Source: Telopea speciosissima
Taxonomy: Eukaryota > Streptophyta > Magnoliopsida > Proteales > Proteaceae
DNA: 64,000 nt
Reading direction: 5' to 3'
Assembly: GCF_018873765.1 (NCBI RefSeq)
Contig: NC_057924.1
Span: forward strand, 21,137,542-21,201,541
The notes beneath the pieces were generated by a model. That model saw only the letters and a list, made by a program, of their open reading frames with translations, did no database searches and was not told the DNA's origin. Position numbers and translations under genes: made by a program. This document shows, piece after piece, positions 1-12,080 of this stretch; positions within the stretch are counted from its first letter, which is position 1; each line of letters opens with the position of its first letter.

Positions 1-118
1 TAGCAGAGCGTCATTGGAGAGGAATCCTCTTCAATGACTATGGAGAGGATCGGGACTCTATGATGCCATTTAGTCCATAAATCAATTTGGATCTTCTACT
101 GTCGAACTGTCCGGCAGG

Positions 119-235
119 ACCATGCTACCCAGACACGGTGAAGCCCGCAATGACCGCCTTAACCCCACTTAGATAAGACACTCAGGCAGGGTTAAGACAG
201 TCATTGCATACCTCACCGTGTCTAGGCAACACGGT
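119..235. repeat. Imperfect palindrome, probable small MITE
   Basis: The two arms (about 119-166 and 189-235) are inverted copies of each other over roughly 47 bases with a few mismatches; both carry a CAGACACGGTGA / CTAGACACGGTGAG core and a GCAATGAC block. The loop is about 22 bases. The transcript would fold into one long hairpin. No convincing target duplication was found, so the transposon class is not assigned. The rest of 1-118 shows nothing recognisable. Confidence 0.6.
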
Positions 236-1385
236 CTCCATTAGTAGAGTATGATTTGTTGCTATTGCTAGCTTTTTTTGTTTTTTGTTTTTTGAGTGGG
301 CACTACTGCACTAGTGACCAAACCACACCAACTAGGAGACCCGAGTTCTGAAACTACTCGCATCTAACGCAGGCACCTGAAGGATGAGTCAAGGTGATGG
401 AGCAATTCCCAGTCAAATCCAAGTAGAATAGGATGGGCTAAATCCCCATGGATATCACCTTTTAACAAAGAATGTATAACCCAGCACGATGGTGCCCATG
501 CCGCTCCCAAATGAGTTGACTTACATTTCCACATTAAGGAATCCAATGAGTGTGTGAGCATTGAATTAAAGATTAATGGTCAGAACTCAGTCGGAGGATC
601 ACTCAGGTTAGGTTGACAATGTCCAATGTCAATGGATAATGGCCGACCAAAGCATATCTATATCACATTTATACCATCAACCCAACCTTTCCAATGCATG
701 TGCTTCTGCATGTACTCCTACAATAAAGAAGAAGTCACAAAAAAATTAATATTGCTCTATCATTCTCCATTTGAAAATTTTCAAACACTTTCGGGTTTGA
801 GATTTTTGAGATTCTTTTTAGATTCATTCTATGTCATGGGAAGAACTATCTGAAGCAGTGAGAGCTCCACTACCGTTGTAGTGCCCACTCAAATTCTGCG
901 TAGACTTAGTCCACAGAAGCAAGCAAGAAGTTCTTGATGACCAGTGCACTTGATAGTTAAGTTTGATTTTAATTTAGAAAGCTAAATGGATTTCTGTGGA
1001 TTTGGTATGACTTTTGATTCATGGATGGTCAGTCAAAATGAGGAGAAAGAAAGAAAGAGCAGGCTGGCATTTGTATCCAAACGCATCTTTTATGTGAAAT
1101 GCTAAGCAGCTAAGCGCATCTTTGATGTGTATTTTATTGTGAGGTCCCCCCACGCACGGCTTAGGATTCCACTATCCTAGTTTTGGAATGGGTTCCACTA
1201 CAAAGGATGACCCACTTACAACTTGTTTAATGGGCGTGTCTCTCTGCACTTTCTTCGGACTAATCAATGTACAAGTGTCCGATCCTTAGCATTCATACTC
1301 AAAAGAGGGGAAATTACTAAAAAGAAAATACTTAAAAGCAAGCTAAGTGAAAATTTTAAAATCTAAAAAGGAAAATTTTGTAAGG
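236..1385. other. No gene seen
   Basis: Only short ORFs without codon-like structure. There is an AT-rich stretch and no recognisable repeat end. Confidence 0.5.
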
Positions 1386-1393
1386 GTTGACAT

Positions 1394-2020
1394 TAGGGGT
1401 GTAAGTTTGGTACTATCAGCCCGAGTCCGCCCTGAGCCCGAATAGGGCTTGGGCTGGATTTTTCAACTCTGAGGACGGGTCAGGGTTGAAATTTTTAGGC
1501 TCTGGGTCAGGATCGGGTTGGGCAAGGGTTGAGGCTTTTGGCTAAGCCCAGTTCGATCCGGCCCTGTGTTAGGTTATGCTTTACAATTTATTGTTTACAT
1601 CTTATTATTTTTGTTTAGTATCTAATTATCTATTGGTTTACAAAAAAAAAGGCTAATTATCTATTGAACGAAAATATTTATAATTTTAAGATTGGACTAA
1701 GTTTTTTAACCCAAAGAAAAGTCTAATAGTCAATTGAGTATGAAACAATTCAATACCCAATCACATGTGTGTCATTTTTTTAATGCATACGACGATGTAA
1801 ATGGCAAAAAAGGAGGGCAAGTCCGGGCCAACCAGGCCCTAGCAAAAATCAGGGTCAATCAGGATCGGGTTAGGCTGGGCTGGGCTGAGCAGGTTTGGGC
1901 TTGCGATGAGATATCTCAGCTGGACCTAGGCTCGGGTTGGGCTTGGGTTGAGCTAAGAGGACTCAGGGTTGGGCTAGGGTTTTAAAAAACCTGGCCCAAC
2001 CAGGCCTTGTTTCACCCCTA
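1394..2020. mobile_element. Non-autonomous hAT-type element
   Basis: The 627-bp element begins TAGGGGTGTAAG and ends with the inverted CACCCCTA. It is flanked by GTTGACAT (1386-1393) and GTTGGCGT (2021-2028), 6 of 8 matching, consistent with an aged 8-bp target duplication typical of hAT. The interior is made of degenerate GGGCTTGGGC / GGTTGGGC runs at both ends around an AT-rich core. No transposase is encoded; the ORF inside it reads low-complexity sequence. Related ends occur at 6621-7223, 23672-24524, 62163-62597 and at the right edge of the window. Confidence 0.75.
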
Positions 2021-2028
2021 GTTGGCGT

Positions 2029-3400
2029 TCTCTGTGGGGGGGGGTGTGGCCTCTGTGTGTATGAGGGCTAATGAGAGAATGTGCATATTGGGGCATTATG
2101 GGGGATAGGATTTCCGCCTTTAATGGTGGATTGGGCAGTTATTTCCCCCACTGTATGTCTGGAAGTGAGCAATACACGTTAGGAATTGGAACCGATTACG
2201 TAGCAGATTCAGATCGGATATAGAACCTTTGCATTTAAATTTGAGAAAACCATAATGATTTGAAACGGGAAACGTTAGTTTATCTTAGAACCGCAAACAA
2301 AGTTACTCCTCCATATAGTAGTTCTTTCACGCTTGAGCAATGATAGGGATTGAAGCAATCAATACTTTGAATCTTCAAATCAGTGCAAACAAACAATCAC
2401 AATTATCACCAATATGGGATTCCAAATCCCAAAACCATAGCACACCCAACACTCAATGAAGGAGAGAGAAGGGAGAGAGAGAGCAATCGGCAAGGGGAGA
2501 GAGGAGGTTAGAAAATTCGCTCTTGCCTCCCTCTCTCTCTTGTCTTAAATAGTGGAGCCTCATTAGGGGCCCTGTAACTCCCCAAATCCAAGGTAAGGAT
2601 ATGGTGCTGGCTCTCATAGACCGTCGTTAAATAACGGTTGTAAAACTATAATCAATTATGTGCGGAACTATAAACAATCATCAGTATTCACATGTATCAG
2701 AGATATCAGAATTGCTACAGTAGAAACTAAAATGCTATGCCACAAATTACTCTATAATATCAAGCTATATCAGCTATGTTGTATCATCAACTTTGTTACA
2801 AATACTATATCTATTGTATCAATACATCGAAGATCATTCTGAAATTTACATCCCATAATGTATTTATCAAAAAGATAAAAGTGTATCATATACATCAAAA
2901 TCCATCTATATCATTAGCTCTGTCTCTGGCTCTGGCTCTCTACTTGGAAAGGGGCTAAACCTTTTCCTCTCGCTCTCCTAACACAGTCAGCGCACGGACA
3001 CTCGATATGTGTGTGCTTTGTAAAATCAATTATATCTGTGGGGTGAGCTATACTAGCCCAATGAGAAAGAATACATTTCATATCATGCTAATGAATGTAA
3101 ACAATCTTGCTATGCTATGCAAATCATAATATGACATACTACTATGATAACTATAAATCTATATGCTATGTCTGATCATACTATAGTTGTGAAGCATGAC
3201 TATGTACAATGAAAACATTGTATGTGTCTTATTCTCTGTCTTTACTTTGCTTTGTCTGTTATTCTCTGTCTTTGTTTTACCTTGTCTGTGGTTTACTTTA
3301 TCTGTGCTCTAGGTGATCTGGCACTTAGCATGTATGGAGAGGATACACAGAACTCTGCTATGGGGATCAAGAAGATCAAACTATGGGGATCAAAGAGGAT
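2029..3400. other. No gene seen
   Basis: AT-rich with short GA-rich and CT-rich runs (2460-2550) and pyrimidine-rich CTGTCTTT-like repeats at 3230-3300. No supported coding region or transposon end. The LINE tail that follows may extend into its right end. Confidence 0.45.
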
Positions 3401-3410
3401 CTGAACTCTG

Positions 3411-4500
3411 TGTATCTATTCAAGAATGCAGGTCGCCTGAGGTTTCCTATGCTAGATGGGGTTGGAACCAATCTTTGCCCACGAAGGTAGAATTTTTTAC
3501 GTGGTAGCTCCTCAATGGAAAAATACCCACAGATGAATCTTTGATGTCTGTTGGTATTCCTCTGGCATCCAAGTGCAACTGTTGTGGTAGCCCCAAGAGG
3601 GATACAACAGCTCATTGCTTGATTGCAGGAGGCGTTGTGACCAAGGTTTGGAACTATTTTTCACGTGTCTTTGATATTGATGTGATTCCCTCACAGGACA
3701 CCAGAAGTCATATTTTTCTTTGGCATGAGTCGGCGAGTTGTAAAAGCCTCAGTGCCTATGTTACAGGGTTGTTACTTTCCCTGGTTGTTTGGGAGCTTTG
3801 GAAGGAAAGGAACAACAGAAGGCATGGGGAAAGCATGCGATCTGCAGGTTCTATTATTGAGAACATTAAAGTCTGGGTGAAAGACATCCCGTATCCCAAA
3901 AAGATTAGGCACTCGGCTTTCCCTAGGGAAGTGTTAATTCTTCAGTGTTTTGGATTATCGCCTCCTCCTACTCAGCTGAAGCGTCCTCTACTTGTTTATT
4001 GGTGTCCGTCTTTCGCCTCGGTGAATCTTAATGTGGATGGTGCTTGTAGAGGTAATCTGGGTGTAGGAGGGGATGGAGGGGTCATTAAAGACAAGGAGGG
4101 TGTTGTTTTGGTGGCCTTCTCAAGCTACTATGGTGAATGCACAAATTCGGTTGCAGAGTTAAAAGCTTTGAGAGATGGCTTGAAGCCATGCCATGATTTA
4201 GGCCTCACAGATTTTGTGATAAATTTTGACTCTGCTACTACTGTAAGAATGATTAACCTCAAGAGGTGTAACTTATGGAGGGAATAGTACTGGTTCCAGG
4301 AGTCCATGACGTTAATTTGTTCTACACGGCCTTTTGTATCCTTTGCCTATTGGGAAAGTAACAGGGCGGCTGATTGGCTTGCCAATCTAGCTTGTGATAT
4401 AGGTTCCTCCATCATTTTCCACTATGGCAACCAGCCACTGGGGGATCTGCAGTGTATTCTTTGGGGAGACAGTGTTGGTTTGCCTGTCCTCAGAAAATAG
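3411..4500 (+). pseudogene. LINE ORF2 tail: zf-RVT and RNase H domains, broken
   Basis: One frame runs through 3411-4500 with two in-frame TAG stops (3505-3507 and 4285-4287). Around 3450-3650 it has the zinc-binding zf-RVT pattern found after plant LINE reverse transcriptases (ARWGW, then K-VEFFTW, a C-N-C-C cluster and an H-C pair before VWNYF). From about 4020 it has an RNase H-like domain: NLNVDGAC with the first acidic residue, then AELKALRDGL and a VINFDSAT strand with a later Asp. No reverse transcriptase is present upstream, so the copy is 5'-truncated, as is usual for LINE insertions. After the last stop the sequence ends in a T-rich stretch with CATTAATAAAGTT near 4623, which resembles a LINE 3' end. 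A free-standing RNase H-like host protein is a less likely reading because of the zf-RVT segment. Confidence 0.8.
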
Positions 4501-4659
4501 GGTTTTGTTTTTCCTTGTCATTTTTGTATAGGTTTGGGCCCAGATTTTAGTGGAGAGTTTTGCTCCTTTGGGTTGGGGTAAGGCGGTACATCCCCCCTTG
4601 TATTCTTTTGCAAAGTTTGGACATTAATAAAGTTCTAGGGGTTGGACTAAGTCCCAGGT

Positions 4660-6380
4660 AATATTCGGGGAAAAGAAAGTCAACACCACTACTGAACTCA
4701 AGACATACACATATAGGAATCACTGAAGATTCGACTATCTGCTATGGAAATCAATGAAGATTCGACTATGTGAATCATTTAAGATTTGGTTGTCTGTCTA
4801 TCTTTACCAATACCTAGACCCTTTGGTGAAAGTATGGGCAGTCACAAGTTCTTTATTATGCTTTTTGTGTTGAGCTTTTAATTCTCCTTTATTTTATCAC
4901 TGCATCCAGTCCTAACTATCTATCTCAACTCCAGGACAAGTATGACAGTAGTGGAATCTCCAGAAAGGTTGAGGACCTCAGTACTCTTCTCACTCCTGTT
5001 GTTGAATTAGACACTGACTAAACCTTCAGCATCAACTCTGTTCTATCTTTTACTATTCTTTACTGCATTATATTGTTCTTTAATGTAATTTACTGTATTA
5101 TATAGTCTTAACTTTGCTTCTGTCTTATAATGCCTCACTTTACTAATAAACAATCGTAAAACACCATCTTTTTTTCTACTCTTAAAACATATAAATCACG
5201 AAGGCAATGATATTACGTACTATAATGGGAAAACATGCAAGATATGATAGAATTCCCCTCACCTGTCTTTGTTACTATGTAATAAATTCTCTTTCTGGTT
5301 CTCAACCGTATTTCTAACAATCCTCTGTTGTTCTTCATATCCAAATAAACCCCTACACGACGTTTCATAAGCGTTAGACTTCTATTTTATACTCTGGGGA
5401 TAGTGAAAATGATCACCCACCACTCAATCTTAATTGTTCTTATTTCTAGAGCCTTACTTAGGCATCTAGGCAATACTGGACAACTCAAAAGTTGAACCCC
5501 CTAAAACTATAAATTTCTAAACCCAAAGGGTTTCTCTACATATTTCCACATAACTTTGTGGAAATCTATCCACTTTCTATGAAATTCATTCGTACAGCAT
5601 AACAGTTGTACTATGCAACTTTCAACTGATCAGAACATCCAAAAACTAATAATAAACCGAAAAAGCATTTAGGGTTTAACTTTTTTGGGCCTGAAACCCT
5701 AACTTTATCTCAAATCTTCGATCTCCTCAACGCAAGCAACAATTCCACATTGTTTGCAACTCGATTCAACAGTGAAATGACATTGAAATCACTTCTCCAT
5801 AGATTTCCCACTATTTTCTCTTTTTTCTCTGGCTTTTCTGATGTTTGGAATGGCTCAAATAAGCCCTAAAATGTTGTTTATAACATTGGTTCAAGTCCTG
5901 CCCGTCGACCATCATGACCTGTCAGTCGACCGGTGAGCCACCACCTCTCTTATTTGCACTATCTAGTCTGTCTCCAGTTGACCTGCAGATCAACCCACAC
6001 GATCGAGTCAATTGAAGGTCTTCCGGTTTGAACCAACAGGCCTTTGCTCGGAATGCTCTGTGTAGGTTTTTTCACAGTTTCTGGCCAATATTTTGGCCAA
6101 CGCTTCTTCTTCCGATATCCGTTTAACATGCATTTTATATGGTAAAATAGATAATTTTTTTATGAACGGTAAAGTAGATAATTTAATTACCTACGTTCCT
6201 CGTGTCTTGGGAAAACCCAAACTCCAACTCTAAAGTCCTTTAAAAGTCACATGAAGTCAACTTTTAACTGAAAGTGCTAAATTTTCTATTCTTTTATCTT
6301 TGCTATGGGACACGTAGGGTCCACACTCAAGGTAGGGTCATTCTAACTTTACTAAATACTCCTCTGCTTTTCAAATTTTC
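4660..6380. other. No gene seen
   Basis: No ORF of note. It contains duplicated GAATCACTGAAGATTCGACT-like phrases at 4720-4790 and a GTCGACC-rich stretch at 5900-6020 of the kind common in plant retroelement leaders. No boundaries could be set. Confidence 0.4.
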
Positions 6381-6383
6381 CTC

Positions 6384-8047
6384 TGTTGGGCTAACTCGCA
6401 TCGGATTCGATCAAAACGAACCCGCTTACGCCTGATAAACAATGAAACTCAATATTATATTCTTTTCTTGGGACATGGTATTACAGGTCCATTGTCACAT
6501 AATATATTTGCCACTTTGGTGATTACTAGGATTTGCCACTCTATCTTGCTTCTAAAGTGGGAAGAGGTAGAATCTAAAAGAGATTTCATATCTCTTCTAA
6601 TTATGACTGATGATCTAATCTAGGGGTGTCAATACCCAACCCGAACCGATGAAACCGGCCCGAACCAGCCTGAACGAGCCCGGACCACATCGGACCGAAC
6701 TCTTAATGGTTCGGGTTCGGTTTGTGGATCCAGAGAGGCAAACGGTTTGGTTTGATTTGGGCTAGCCCGACGGTGCACCGTTAGGCCCGAACCCAAACCG
6801 AACCGACCTAACCCGATAAATAAGTAAATCAATAAATGCCTAATGCCCCATTGCCCCCTAAATATGTTGTGATAGTTTCTCACTTTATCTCATATCCTTT
6901 GTTAGTGATTACCCAACCAATTGTATCCATAGGCCATAGGACAAAGGATACAAAGATGCATTGTATTTGAAATATTTTATGTACTTAAAAGAGAAAGAGA
7001 AGAAAAATTAGCACTAATCAGACCTTACTAGTTATATAAAACCAGTACCAAACCGAATCCAAACCGATATCAACCCGTTATCATAAACCGAAACCGACAT
7101 GAAACCAAACCGCACCGAAACCAAAACCGCATCGAAGCCGAACATTTCTTAATGGTTTGGTTTCGGTTTCTATAAAAGTCACACCGAAACCGAAAAGCCC
7201 GAACCGGCCCACTGACACCCCTAATCTAATCAATCTAATTACTGCATCCATAATTAAAGAGATAATTAACCTATTATTATTTTTCCAATAATTGTGACCA
7301 TAATTAAACTCTTTAATTTGCATATGGAACCCTCTACTAAACTACATCTCATAATGAACTATAGGGCATGTAAATAAACACTACCAAACCCTGATTCATT
7401 ATACATGTCTTTATTAGAGATTCTGTGATCACAATCAGGTGCTAAAAACGTGATCAAACATCATTAAAGTAATACAATAATATATTCGATAATAAGAAAA
7501 AAATTTGGTAAAAAATTCAAAAAAAGGTCAGTGGATCTAGATGTGAATCCGATTGATCACAGACATTCTCTCGACTTGATATTCCCCAATCAAGGGTATT
7601 GGATTTCATGTTGAGCATTTCTTTCATTCACGATGTGTAATCATGAATCCAACATGCTGAGATATAGTTCCAGAGACAAACCTTTTGGTGTAGCAAAACC
7701 AGTGACGTAATACCGTAACGATAAGGATCTCTCTGGTTTAAAGGTCAATTGCTGCCGGGTACGAATCTCTTCCTTATACAATAGGCAACAACACTTGAGA
7801 GATACCAGATTCTATTCTATACACATACTCAATGTGTAATTACATTTATGTCCTGAAAATCATCATTTCTAGTAATATACAATGTAACGACCTTGTAAAT
7901 AGGATGACCGGTCCTATCTCTAGTTGAGAACGATTTTGAGTGAAAACCAAGGAACAAACTTATAAGTCCAATCAATAATTCATGTAAAAATTAAAATATA
8001 TTGTTTATTCAAATCAAATTCAGATTTGATGGACACGTATTCCAACA
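6384..8047 (-). mobile_element. 3' LTR of a Copia-like retrotransposon, interrupted
   Basis: On the - strand the segment starts TGTTGGAATACG at 8047 and ends GCCCAACA at 6384, the TG...CA ends of an LTR. Immediately upstream on the - strand (8048-8060) is the purine tract AAGTGGGAGAT, the usual polypurine tract beside a plant Copia 3' LTR. Without the nested hAT at 6621-7223 and its duplicated 8 bases the LTR is about 1053 bp. No gag or pol is visible beyond 8060 and no second LTR was found, so this is a truncated remnant. No matching 5-bp target duplication is visible, which fits a broken copy rather than a solo LTR. Confidence 0.7.
6621..7223. mobile_element. Non-autonomous hAT-type element nested in the LTR
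   Basis: The ends are TAGGGGTGTCAA and the inverted TGACACCCCTA, with a perfect 8-bp target duplication ATCTAATC at 6613-6620 and 7224-7231. The interior near both ends is made of CCGAACC / GGTTCGG-type repeats and the middle is AT-rich. No transposase is present. Its insertion postdates the LTR that it splits. Confidence 0.9.
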
Positions 8048-8060
8048 ATCTCCCACTTGT

Positions 8061-10018
8061 ACATCAAAGCTTCCCAATTTCATAAAGAGTTAGGATTTTG
8101 TTTTTCATGAAAACAAAGAGATAGGGGAGATATGGTGCAGAAACCTCAACAACTGATGAAACACGTTAAATCAAACCCTTTAACCTATTCAATATTTTGC
8201 TGGCTAATCATACACTAGATTGAGCCCACAAGGCATACAAAAGGGACTAAAGGAAACGAGGTCCTCCCTACATGCAAACACACACTTACAAATATAGGGC
8301 TTTTGGAAGAATTTTTATTATAACTAACTTAACTGGACTGAGTTTCCCTCCACCACGGTGACCAATTCATTGAAGGGCAAGAGAGGGCAGGAAAGGGCAG
8401 GAATGGGTATCGGGAGGATATACTAAAACCCTAGGAGAGGTTTGTGAACCCTACGATGATGGGTGAACCGTTCTCTATGGTTGGAGGAAAACTTTGTCCT
8501 AACTTAGAAAGAGGAATTTAGGAAGAAATTTTATTACTAAAAGTTTGTCATTCACCCTGTCCTTTATTTTTTTCCATCTCTGAGGAAAGGGAAGAGAGGG
8601 AAATGATTGTGACGAAGAACAGACCACACTGGGAAATGGATATTGAGTTGGGCTCAACAATCTGAGCCCATGGTTCTTACTCTAATGCACTGTTTCATTT
8701 TTTTTTGTTTTTTGATGACACGGATGCACTGTTTCATACCAGTCCTTATAAGGATTTGTTTCAAAAAGGCAAGAAAAGGAATAATAATAATAATAATAAC
8801 GATGACATTAATGGTGAGTTAATGTGTCTGTCTTTCCAAACATACCCTTACCATCACAACACCCAAAAGTATAATCATCTCATTCTCATGCACCCAAGAG
8901 AAAAACCCTCTCTACTGTTAGCATAGCTTCTGCTGAAACATTTCAACTAATTGACCTGCTAAACTCCCAAAAATCAAAACCCCGAAATATAATAAAAAGA
9001 AAATATTTTACTTTATTTTACACCAAAACATGAAGTGTACCCAATCATAGAACTTCATGTCCCTGTCTATCCCAATGAAATAAATACTATAATTAAAAAT
9101 TTGGAAAAAGAACGCTGCTTGGTTACATGGGAGTCTATGCAGACACATGACACATGAACTCATGAAATTACCATCCCACCCACGGTGAAATTAAAAATCT
9201 ATTGATGCCCCTGCACACGCTCTTATTGACCCCTGCATTGTTGCAAGGGCTACGCCATCAGAAACAATCTCTTGCCCCTACACATTTTAAATTTTGGAAA
9301 AATCTCTTTGAACATGAGGCATAGAAAACACCCACACACATTTGATTTTTTTATAATTTTTTTCAATCCTAAAAAAAAAAAAAATAAATAGAATAAAACA
9401 CCCATGATTGTTCAGAGAACCCTTTCCCATAAGTTTTTTTATTACTTAAACCCATTTACCTAAAGAAAGGTATTTGTAAAGTTTAAAATAAATAATGTCT
9501 TCACAAGATTACCATGTGGAATAAAATGTAAACCCACCTTGGCTCTCAAGCATGGCCCATGGGGTTTGTTGAAGTGGCTTATTGGGCTCACTTGTGTTGG
9601 GTGTGGTCCCATTGTCAGTCATACACGTGTTTGGTGCATGTCAGATCTTGTGCCCGTGGTCATGATCTCCCATGTGACATTTTAAACTAATGTGACTTCT
9701 TAAATTTATTCTCTATTTCCTCACATCGTTGGAACACTAGAATGGTATCATAGCATGACAGAAGCTTAACATGTACCTCTTCCAAAACCATTAATAATTT
9801 GCTGTTTCTATATACAAACTGTAAGATGGTAAAGCTAGCCCCACAAATGGGTTTATAACTTTATTTATTCTGCACACTGCACAGCAAACCATATGATTAC
9901 ACATCAACCAAAAATAAATAAATGAGAAACAATTTCCTTTTTGTTTTTAAATCACTCATTTCCAATTAGAAAAAAGGCAGGACCAAAGAAAATAACAATT
10001 CTACTCCATCTCTGTTCT
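8061..10018. other. No gene seen; short AAT microsatellite
   Basis: AT-rich sequence with an (AAT)n run near 8780-8799. A phrase around 9195-9230 (TGATGCCCCTGCACACGCTC) is similar to one near 63455-63480, so an old dispersed repeat is likely. No ORF shows protein-like composition. Confidence 0.4.
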
Positions 10019-10302
10019 TCAGTGGGATACTGTCTGTTCTTGTTTGGTGTTTGTTTCTTCAGTTTCAGAACCAGACAAGTTTGATACCTTAGCATTTGCC
10101 TTCTCTTTAACAGGTTTTTCAGCATTTGGGTAAGACAATCTCCTTGGTTTAATGGCACCCTTTCCATTAGGCAAAGTAGGATTGACTGAAACTGAGATTT
10201 TTGTTGCTGGTAGGCTTAAACTTTTACCAACCTTGCTGCCTTTCTGCTTACTCTGGACCTTTTTTATGTCTTTAGTGTAAAGGGTATGTCGGTTAAATAA
10301 AT
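10019..10302 (-). pseudogene. Possible last-exon remnant, unrecognised
   Basis: A - strand frame stays open from about 10302 to a TGA at 10021-10019. Its translation is Lys/Ser/Thr-rich with ordinary codon use (it contains KGSKVGKSLSLPATK and KPRRLSYPNAEKPVKEK and ends KQEQTVSH). It looks like the charged C-terminal end of a plant protein rather than random sequence. No start, partner exon or named domain is visible, and a stop lies just upstream in the same frame. It may be an exon fragment of a cytoskeleton-related protein, but that is a guess. Confidence 0.35.
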
Positions 10303-10348
10303 TTCATATGTTAACACCCTTAAAAAATGGGGAACGGTTGATATTAGG

Positions 10349-11959
10349 GTAAATTACATATGCCTCCCCTGTACTTTGCCCTAATTACACGTTTCTCCCC
10401 TTGGTTTTTCCACCTTACATTTTGATCCCTTATGGTTGACGGTGTTAGTTTGCTGTAAGTTAATGATTTGAAAAGACAATATTACCCTTGTTCTAAAACA
10501 ACATAAGTTGAATTACAATGACACCCTTTTCATCATCTTCAACCTTAAAACACTCATTTCTTTCCTCCTCCACCGCCGCCACCACCACCACCACCACCAC
10601 CACCACCACGCTTGCCTCCTTCTCCACCGCCACCACTGCCGCCGCCTCCTCCTCCTCGGACTCTTATTCCCTAAAACTTTAAATTCACGCCTTGCAAAGA
10701 CGCAATGAGATGGGTTCATCATCATAGCTTCCATTACCGCGTGAAAAGCACAATAGAAGGTGTTGATTTCAATCTTCCAGTGCTCTGCTTGAACACGTTG
10801 GAGCATCTCTTGTTCTATCACGTAGGAATCACGAATAACAAATTAAAACGCATTTTCAATTCTACCTTTCTCATCATCTTCAACCTAAAACACTCATATC
10901 TTTCCTACTCCATTGCCAGCACCACCACCACCGCCACCACCCTTGCCATTGCCTCCATCACCGCCACCACTGCAGCCGCGCCGCCTCCACCACAAACAAA
11001 TAAGAAGAGATTAGAGGAGAAAGAAGGGATACCGATTGGTAAAAGATCACGAAGGTTCTTGCCGAGTAGGACTAACACATTAGAAACCGAACCAGTACTG
11101 CAACCTCCGTCCTGCGCACATAAGAAAAAAACACGTGAACCTCCGGTTCTACCCACGTTTTATATTTATGTCTTTCATCTAAATCATCTTCTCCATAATT
11201 GCCAGAGAAAAATAAGAAAGAAGAAGAAACAGAGAGAGGCGGAAGGAGCCCTTTGGTTTCTCCCGACGGAGGGCAATCAATTTCGGGAAGGAGAGACTAG
11301 AGAGAAAGAGAGAGATTGAAGGAGAAGACGGAATTCAATGCGATTGCGAGTAGATTACGTATTTAAATTTTCTTTTTGTTTTATTTGTTTATCAGCTTTT
11401 GAATTTTTATCTGTCAATAGATGAGATAAGATGAAAGATCCGATTATTTTCTTTACGCTTCTTATTTCGGCGGTTGCTTTTATGTCTTTCCTTCTTGAAT
11501 TCTAACGAGGCATTTTTATTTGTTTGATTCCCTTCTCATCCAAAATAGCACCAAAGATTCACTTCCACCAACATAATTGGTAGTTTTTTTATCACTCTTT
11601 TCAATGGAATTTTTGTTTCCTTTCTCTTGGTAATTCATAAATCCAGGCTTTTTCAAGGTGTACTGTAAATCACACACAAAGAGAGCATACCTTGTAGAGA
11701 GAACCGTATGGAATGAAGAGAAGTGGTGAAATTGAGGCTGAAGGTGGGAATGGGTTTCGATAAGCGATGAAGAAGAAGTAACTCCATTCTCTCTCTCTCT
11801 CTCTCTCTCCCCTGCGTTAACAAGCCACAAATACAAGAATGGGGGGCTGCCCTGAAACTTAAAACTAGAAGCTGAATCCTATAATACAAGAATGGAGAAG
11901 GGCTTCTAATAATTGTAAAGAAAGAAAAAGAAAAGGAAAAAAAAAAAAAAAAAGGAAAA

Positions 11960-11998
<39 letters not shown>

Positions 11999-12080
11999 AC
12001 CCTTGATATTATGGTAGTTAGTGGGTGTGTCTTAAAATATAGACAAATGTTAGGGGTGACATTGATAATTTCCCTAATTT
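10349..12080. mobile_element. Candidate Mutator-like element, ends uncertain
   Basis: The left part begins GGGTAAATTACATATGCC and continues with phrases (CCTTATGGTTGACGG, AAAAGACAATATTACCC) that also occur at the left end of the proven Mutator-like element at 20523. A possible right end is GATAATTTCCC near 12073, but no 9-bp target duplication could be matched. The interior has a duplicated block (about 10519-10600 and 10852-10940: TCATCATCTTCAACCT...AAAACACTCAT) joined to CAC-rich tracts, a (CT)n run at 11789-11809 and an A-rich tract at 11939-11995. The ORFs here come from these simple repeats. If it is a single element it is old and rearranged. Confidence 0.3.

Noticed and set aside
6629..7323. 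ORFs inside the hAT element and LTR (also 1734-1985 and 62137-62325)
   Set aside because: They read the short subterminal repeats of non-autonomous elements and match no transposase domain.
10513..10821. ORFs of up to about 100 codons rich in Trp/Arg or His
   Set aside because: They translate a CAC/GTG simple repeat and its flanks and have no protein-like sequence outside it.
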